Source: Mesorhizobium loti
GTDB taxonomy: Bacteria; Pseudomonadota; Alphaproteobacteria; Rhizobiales; Rhizobiaceae
DNA length: 64,000 bases
Reading direction: 5' to 3'
Assembly (NCBI RefSeq): GCF_013170705.1
Contig: NZ_CP033334.1
Location: 496,001 to 560,000 of the forward strand
The position numbers and the translations under genes are program-made. The notes beneath the pieces are model-generated. The model had not been told where the DNA came from. It ran no database searches and saw nothing but the letters and a program-made list of their open reading frames with translations. Below are positions 59,846 to 64,000 of this stretch, piece by piece. How positions within the stretch are numbered: position 1 is the stretch's first letter; each line of letters starts with the position of its first letter.

Positions 59846-60137
59846 CTTCGTCATCCTGGGGCGAAGCAAGGAGCGTAGCGACGCGGCGCAGACCCCGGGA
59901 TCCATGCCGCGACATCAAAACAGCCGCTGCGGTGCAGAATTCCGCTCCGTCGCGCTTTTGGGCCGGGGTAACGGCATGGATCCTAGAGCAATTCCAGGAA
60001 AAGTGTGAAACGGTTTTCCGTCCGGAGTTGCGTTAAAACAATGAGTTAGAGCAGTTCGCCGTTTCCGTGAAACGGTGAAATGCTCTAGGGTCTTCGCGAC
60101 GGAGCTTCGCTCCTGCTGCGCCCTAGGATGACGAAGT
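59846..60137. repeat. Repeat family D, copy 2, interrupted by a family C element
   Basis: It matches 49210-49397 from CTTCGTCATCCTGGG through GCAAGGAGCGTAGCGACGC to GACGGAGCTTCGCTCCTGC and GGATGACGAAG. Between ATCCTAG and CTAGGGTC lies a 98-base insertion at 59987-60084 that is absent from copy 1. Together these fill the 425-base gap before iolB, where no gene is seen. Confidence 0.8.
59987..60084. mobile_element. Family C palindromic element inserted in a family D repeat, with CTAG duplication
   Basis: The element begins AGCAATTCCAGGAAA and ends GGTGAAATGCT, giving imperfect terminal inverted repeats (AGCA/TGCT outermost). CTAG stands on both sides (59983-59986 and 60085-60088), while the uninterrupted family D copy has a single CCAG/GG at that point. 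This is the structure expected of a small non-autonomous mobile element. A related copy lies at 38819-38900. Confidence 0.6.
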
Positions 60138-60184
60138 TGAGAGGCTTCGGCCAATCTCGAAGATTTGCGATAGGAGAGACAAGA

Positions 60185-60997
60185 ATGTCGAAGCTGCTCG
60201 TGAAGGCCGACAAGGGCCATGGCCGCGTCGCTCATGTAACGCCGAAAAGCGCTGGCTGGACCTATGTCGGTTTCGACCTGCACCGGCTGCGGCCCGGCGA
60301 AAACGCGTCGGGAAAAACTGAAGACCGTGAAGTCTGCCTGGTGTTCATCACCGGCAAGGGCAAGGCGAAAGCCGGCGGCAAGGATCTTGGCCTGCTCGGG
60401 GGACGCATGTCGCCCTTCGAAGGCAAGCCGTGGTCGGTCTATATTCCCGAGGGATCGGACTGGTCGGTAACGGCCGATACCGAGCTGGAACTCGCGGTGT
60501 GCTCGGCGCCCGGTCTTGGCGGCGGCCTGCCGGTTCGGGTGATCGGACCCGACGATCTCGGCCAGGAAGTGCGCGGCAAGGGCACCAACACGCGCTACGT
60601 CACCAACATCCTGCCGGAAGGCAAGCCGGCGGACTCGCTGCTGGTGGTCGAGGTCATCACGCCCGGCGGCCACACGTCGAGCTACCCGCCACACAAGCAT
60701 GACCAGGACAATCTGCCTGATGAATCCTATCTCGAGGAAACCTACTATCACCGTCTCAACCCGCCGCAGGGTTTTGCCTTCCAGCGCGTCTACACCGACG
60801 CCGACAAGAACGGCCATCGCGCGCTGGACGAAGCCATGGCGATCGAGGATGGCGACGTCGTGCTGGTGCCCAAGGGTTATCATCCCTGCGCCGCCTGCCA
60901 TGGCTACGATCTGTACTATCTCAACGTCATGGCCGGACCGAAGCGGACGTGGAAATTCCACAATGCCCCCGAGCACGAATGGTTGATGAAGGCCTGA
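60185..60997 (+). CDS. iolB: 5-deoxy-glucuronate isomerase (IolB)
   Basis: A 270-residue cupin isomerase. Metal-binding pattern GHTSSYPPHKHDQDN near residue 165 (two His) with the following Glu in ESYLEETYYHR, and DGDVVLVPKGYHPCAACHGYDLYYLNVMAG in the second cupin motif. It converts 5-deoxy-glucuronate to 5-dehydro-2-deoxygluconate, the substrate of IolC. ATG 60185 follows AGGAGAG. Its distance from iolE suggests a separate promoter or leader in the repeat region. Confidence 0.94.
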   Translation: MSKLLVKADKGHGRVAHVTPKSAGWTYVGFDLHRLRPGENASGKTEDREVCLVFITGKGKAKAGGKDLGLLGGRMSPFEGKPWSVYIPEGSDWSVTADTELELAVCSAPGLGGGLPVRVIGPDDLGQEVRGKGTNTRYVTNILPEGKPADSLLVVEVITPGGHTSSYPPHKHDQDNLPDESYLEETYYHRLNPPQGFAFQRVYTDADKNGHRALDEAMAIEDGDVVLVPKGYHPCAACHGYDLYYLNVMAGPKRTWKFHNAPEHEWLMKA

Positions 60998-61150
60998 TCG
61001 TTCCGGTCGCGCCGGCTGAAGTTGTTGGTCCAGTTTGAAAAAATCGTCGGCTAAGGACCGCCTGGCTCGATTTGCCTTCGAAAACCCTTCAAAGCTTCGT
61101 CAATCCGTCATGGAAATCACCTATGGCAACGGATCTGACGAGGACTTCCC

Positions 61151-61858
61151 ATGCGTTATGCCATCTATTTCACCCCCCGGCAGGACGAACCGCTGGCGCG
61201 GATCGCCGCCAATTGGCTGGGCCGCGACCCGTTCGGCGCGGCGACAAGGCCGGTCGAGGCCGTGGCCGATCTGGCGGCGGCGGAAGTTGCCTTCCACACA
61301 GCTTCGGCCCGCCGCTATGGCTTCCACGCGACGCTGAAAGCCCCCTTCCGCCTAGCCGCCAACGAGACGGAAACGTCGCTGCGCGCGGGGCTCAACCATT
61401 TTGCCGAGGCGACGCCTGTCGTGACGATACCGCGTCTCGTCGTCAGCCAGATCGACAGCTTCTTCGCGCTGGTGCCTGAGGGACCGTTGCCTTCGCTCAA
61501 CCGTTTCGCCGACGAGGTCGTGCGCGACTTCGACCGCTTTCGCGCGCCACTGACAGAGGCCGAGATCGAGCGGCGCAGCCCCGATTCGCTGAAGCCGGCC
61601 GAGTTCCGCAATCTCTGCCAGTGGGGCTACCCCTATGTCTTCGAGACCTTTCGCTTCCATATGACGCTGTCGGGTCGGGTCGGGCCACAGGAAAGCCCCC
61701 GTCTTCGCCTGGCAATCGACAGCCTGTTCGCCGAAGTGCTGCAACAACCTGTGCTGGTGGACGCGCTGACGCTGTTTGTCGAAACCGAACCGGGGGCGCC
61801 TTTCATGGTGCTTTCCCAGCACGCGCTGGGACGCCGACCGGCCAGAAAAATCGCCTGA
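61151..61858 (+). CDS. DUF1045 phosphonate-metabolism protein (2H phosphoesterase-like)
   Basis: A 235-residue protein with two H-x-T motifs, FHATLKAPF near residue 58 and FHMTLSG near residue 172, the signature of 2H phosphoesterases. In C-P lyase clusters this family often stands beside phnM and phnN. A cyclic-phosphate phosphodiesterase role in place of PhnP is an attractive inference but unproven. It lies 36 bases upstream of phnM and 153 bases after iolB. A lesser ORF with no ribosome binding site (61035-61337) overlaps in another frame. Confidence 0.85.
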   Translation: MRYAIYFTPRQDEPLARIAANWLGRDPFGAATRPVEAVADLAAAEVAFHTASARRYGFHATLKAPFRLAANETETSLRAGLNHFAEATPVVTIPRLVVSQIDSFFALVPEGPLPSLNRFADEVVRDFDRFRAPLTEAEIERRSPDSLKPAEFRNLCQWGYPYVFETFRFHMTLSGRVGPQESPRLRLAIDSLFAEVLQQPVLVDALTLFVETEPGAPFMVLSQHALGRRPARKIA

Positions 61859-61894
61859 ACAAGCCCTGCCCCAGATGATCAAGGACTGCCCGAA

Positions 61895-63034
61895 ATGACC
61901 GCCGAGACCGTTCTTTCCAACGCCCGTATCGTGCTAGCCGACGAGATCGTCGAGGGGTCGCTGGTGCTGCGCGACGGCTTCATCGCCGGCATCGATGCCG
62001 GCGCTGCCCGCACCGGCGACGACATGGGCGGCGACTATGTCATTCCGGGACTGGTCGAACTGCACACCGACCATCTCGAGGGCCATTACGCACCTCGGCC
62101 GAAAGTACGCTGGAACCCGATCGCGGCGGTGCTCGCCCATGACGCGCAGGTGGCGACGGCCGGCATCACCACCGTGCTCGACGCCTTGCGCGTCGGCATG
62201 GACGAGGACGCCGATCTTACCTTGGCCGATATCCGCAAGCTCGCCGATGCAATCGAGGACAGCGTCGCGCGGGATCGTCTGCGCGCCGATCATTTCCTGC
62301 ATCTGCGCTGCGAGGTTTCGGCGCCCGACTGCCTGCAGGCCTTCGCCAATTTCGATAAGGACGACCGGGTCAAGTTGGCGTCGCTGATGGACCATGCGCC
62401 CGGCCAGCGTCAGTTCGTCAATCTCGAAACCTATGCCTACTACTACCAGCGCAAGCTGAAGCTGACCGACCGCGACTTCAAATTGTTCTGCGAGAAGCGG
62501 ATGGCGGAATCGGCGCGCTATTCGGCGCCGAACCGCGCGGTGATCGCCGCTGCCTGCCAGGAGCGCGGCATCGTGCTCGCCAGCCATGACGACGCCACGT
62601 CGAGCCATGTCGACGAGGCGATCGAGCAAGGTGTGCGCGTCGCCGAGTTCCCGACCACCGAGGAAGCGGCGCGCGCCTCGAAGGCCGCGGGCCTGGGCGT
62701 GCTGATGGGCGCGCCCAACGTCATGCGCGGCGCTTCGCATTCGGGCAATGTCTCGGCGCGCACGCTGGCCAGCGACGGCCTGCTCGACATCCTGTCATCC
62801 GACTATATTCCGTTCAGCCTGATCCAGTCGGCCTTCTTCCTCGGCGACATGGTCGAAGGCATTTCGCTGCCGCAGGCGGTCGCCATGGTTTCGAAGAACC
62901 CCGCGGAAGCCGTTGGCCTCACCGACCGCGGCGTCATCGAACAGGGCCGCCGCGCCGACCTGGTGCGCGTGCGTGTCGATGACCATGTTCCGGTCGTGCG
63001 CACCGTCTGGCGGCAGGGACGCCGGGTCGCATGA
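61895..63034 (+). CDS. phnM: Alpha-D-ribose 1-methylphosphonate 5-triphosphate diphosphatase
   Basis: A 379-residue amidohydrolase-fold enzyme of the C-P lyase pathway, removing pyrophosphate from the 5-triphosphate intermediate. Metal motif LHTDHLEGHY near residue 55; VLASHDDATSSHVDEAIEQG, and FPTTEEAARA are typical PhnM signatures; SSDYIPFSLIQSAF holds the late Asp. It overlaps phnN by 4 bases (ATGA). Other phn genes (phnGHIJKL) are not in the window. Confidence 0.94.
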   Translation: MTAETVLSNARIVLADEIVEGSLVLRDGFIAGIDAGAARTGDDMGGDYVIPGLVELHTDHLEGHYAPRPKVRWNPIAAVLAHDAQVATAGITTVLDALRVGMDEDADLTLADIRKLADAIEDSVARDRLRADHFLHLRCEVSAPDCLQAFANFDKDDRVKLASLMDHAPGQRQFVNLETYAYYYQRKLKLTDRDFKLFCEKRMAESARYSAPNRAVIAAACQERGIVLASHDDATSSHVDEAIEQGVRVAEFPTTEEAARASKAAGLGVLMGAPNVMRGASHSGNVSARTLASDGLLDILSSDYIPFSLIQSAFFLGDMVEGISLPQAVAMVSKNPAEAVGLTDRGVIEQGRRADLVRVRVDDHVPVVRTVWRQGRRVA

Positions 63035-63660
63035 TGGTGTCGGCCTTGATCGAACGTGAATTGTCCGCCGAGACGTTTCCGATCCGCCACGGCGTCTTTG
63101 TCGCCGTCGTGGGGCCAAGCGGCGCCGGCAAGGACACGGTGATCGGCTACGCCCGCACGCTCTTTGCCGACGAGAGCCGGCTGGAGTTCGTCCGCCGCGT
63201 CATCACCAGGCCGAGCGATGCCGCGAGCGAGGATCACGACACGCTGGCCGACGCGGCCTTTGTCGAGGCCGAGGCCGACGGCGCCTTTGCCATCTCGTGG
63301 GAAGCGCATGGCTTGCGCTATGGCCTGCCTGCCGATGTCGACTGGTCGGTCGCCAATGGTCATGTCGCGGTCGCCAATGTGTCGCGCGCGATCATCCCCA
63401 CCTTGCGCGAGCGCTATGCCAATCTGGCCATTGTCGAGATCACCGCCTCGCCTGATGTGCTGGCCGAGCGGCTGGCGATGCGCGGCCGCGAGTCGCGTGG
63501 CGAAGTGCTGGCGCGGCTGGCGCGCAGCGCCAACGTCACCCTGTCCGGCCCCGGCGTCACCTCGATCGACAACAGTGGCCAACGCGAGGTTGCCGGCGAA
63601 CGTTTCGCCGAGCTGCTGCGCAAGGCGATGGCCTTCTCCGACATGTCGGGTATGATCTGA
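63031..63660 (+). CDS. phnN: Ribose 1,5-bisphosphate phosphokinase (PhnN)
   Basis: A 209-residue P-loop kinase. Walker A is VVGPSGAGKDTVIGYA near residue 30; RRVITRPSDAASEDHDTL holds the acceptor-binding Arg residues, and ISWEAHGLRYGLP matches the guanylate-kinase-like core. It turns ribose 1,5-bisphosphate into PRPP. ATG 63031 overlaps the phnM stop, so the two are translationally coupled. Confidence 0.93.
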   Translation: MMVSALIERELSAETFPIRHGVFVAVVGPSGAGKDTVIGYARTLFADESRLEFVRRVITRPSDAASEDHDTLADAAFVEAEADGAFAISWEAHGLRYGLPADVDWSVANGHVAVANVSRAIIPTLRERYANLAIVEITASPDVLAERLAMRGRESRGEVLARLARSANVTLSGPGVTSIDNSGQREVAGERFAELLRKAMAFSDMSGMI

Positions 63661-63850
63661 TCCAACCGCGCATCCCGCAGCCGCGGTGTGCGGCCTCGAT
63701 TGTCCTGAAGCGCCGCCCATTGGCGTTCACTTGCTTTCCCGCGGCTCCCGGAGCGCTATGTGGTGCGGACCATATATGTGATTCCGGGCCTCCCTTCCCG
63801 GGATTCCGCCCGGAAGCTTCGGGCCGGACGAGACAGGACAGGAAGCCTTG
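63661..63850. other. 190-base intergenic region before the last gene
   Basis: No gene is seen. Near 63781-63828 are two GC hairpins (CCGGGC...CCCGGG-type and CCGGAAG-CTTCGG), without a T tract. They could be a 5' leader or a weak terminator of phnN. I do not see a known riboswitch consensus. Confidence 0.35.
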
Positions 63851-64000
63851 ATGCAGACGCTGACACCCATGCTCTCGACGGTCACGGCGGCATTTCTCGC
63901 CTCCTTCGTCGAGGTCGTCGAAGCCTTTACCATCGTGCTTGCGGTCGGCGTGACGCGCGGCTGGCGCCCGGCATTGACCGGTGCCGCCCTGGCGCTGGCG
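63851..64000 (+). CDS. Predicted membrane protein, COG4280/GDT1-like, N-terminal part (3' end outside window)
   Basis: Fifty codons are visible. The hydrophobic segment has AAFLASFVEVVEAFTIVLAVGVTRGW, with a conserved EVVEA pattern reminiscent of the ExGD motif of UPF0016/GDT1 cation exporters and of the COG4280 membrane family. ATG 63851 has AGGAAG about 7 bases upstream. The protein runs off the window, so length and ends are unknown. Confidence 0.55.
   Translation, partial: MQTLTPMLSTVTAAFLASFVEVVEAFTIVLAVGVTRGWRPALTGAALALA

Noticed and set aside
61035..61337. 100-codon frame before the DUF1045 gene
   Set aside because: It overlaps the DUF1045 gene out of frame and lacks a ribosome binding site.
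63740..63850. Manganese (yybP-ykoY) or other riboswitch before the last gene
   Set aside because: Hairpins are present but I cannot find the conserved core sequence, so this is left as an unassigned leader.

Overview
The window is high-GC, densely coded DNA from an alphaproteobacterium of the order Rhizobiales, most like Mesorhizobium or a close Phyllobacteriaceae relative. This rests on the gene neighbourhoods (hisB-DUF2628-hisH-DUF1330-hisA-hisF-hisE-coaA facing hslV-GNAT-DUF2585-hslU), rhizopine-type and inositol genes, and short palindromic intergenic repeats of the rhizobial kind. I see no rRNA, tRNA, CRISPR array, phage or intact transposase. The assignment is inference from content, since no search was run.

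Layout. 0-4 kb: end of an FAD dehydrogenase, three small unknown genes, a DapA-family aldolase and an HSL-type esterase. 4.2-12.1 kb: a minus-strand gamma-butyrobetaine/carnitine catabolic operon (BKACE, HD protein, carnitine 3-dehydrogenase, acyl-CoA dehydrogenase, NDP-forming CoA ligase, CaiD-like hydratase) with a divergent GlxA/AraC regulator. 12.5-17.7 kb: GNAT, xylA, a SnoaL-like protein, xylB and a TPR protein. 18-26.6 kb: a 929-residue autotransporter, LysE exporter, L,D-transpeptidase, PPi-type phosphofructokinase, MBL hydrolase and a DegP protease. 26.6-32.5 kb: coaA and the histidine operon, with an unusual arginase-family gene between hisA and hisF. 32.7-36.8 kb: the hslVU locus and a DUF1402 protein. 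37.2-41.2 kb: a three-component oxygenase (reductase, Rieske ferredoxin, membrane desaturase-type oxygenase) resembling MocFED of rhizopine catabolism, with a divergent LacI regulator. 41.2-43.0 kb: a lower-GC glycosyltransferase/FkbM methyltransferase patch. 43.6-48.4 kb: a CUT2 inositol/rhizopine-type ABC transporter, inositol dehydrogenase and an SDR. 48.5-49.2 kb: a Phd/VapC toxin-antitoxin pair. 49.4-50.7 kb: aroG-type DAHP synthase preceded by what looks like a complete aromatic-amino-acid attenuator. 50.8-53.4 kb: LysE exporter with divergent WYL regulator, then a Gfo/Idh/MocA dehydrogenase. 53.6-61 kb: iolR-iolC-iolD-iolE-(DUF3329)-iolB. 61.1-63.7 kb: DUF1045-phnM-phnN of the C-P lyase pathway. 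The window ends inside a membrane protein.

How the genes work together. The right half is a broad inositol/rhizopine catabolic region: uptake by the ABC system, oxidation by IdhA and the Gfo/Idh/MocA enzyme, and IolE/IolD/IolB/IolC steps, with RpiR-type IolR as likely regulator (a perfect GGAA-N6-TTCC palindrome lies upstream of iolC and a one-mismatch version upstream of the transporter). IolA is not in the window. The left half can in principle take gamma-butyrobetaine through CoA activation, beta-oxidation-like steps, carnitine dehydrogenation and BKACE cleavage toward betainyl-CoA, but no recognisable thioesterase is present. The most interesting non-coding element is the aroG leader: a 26-codon leader peptide with consecutive Tyr-Trp-Tyr-Phe codons followed by mutually exclusive antiterminator and terminator helices.
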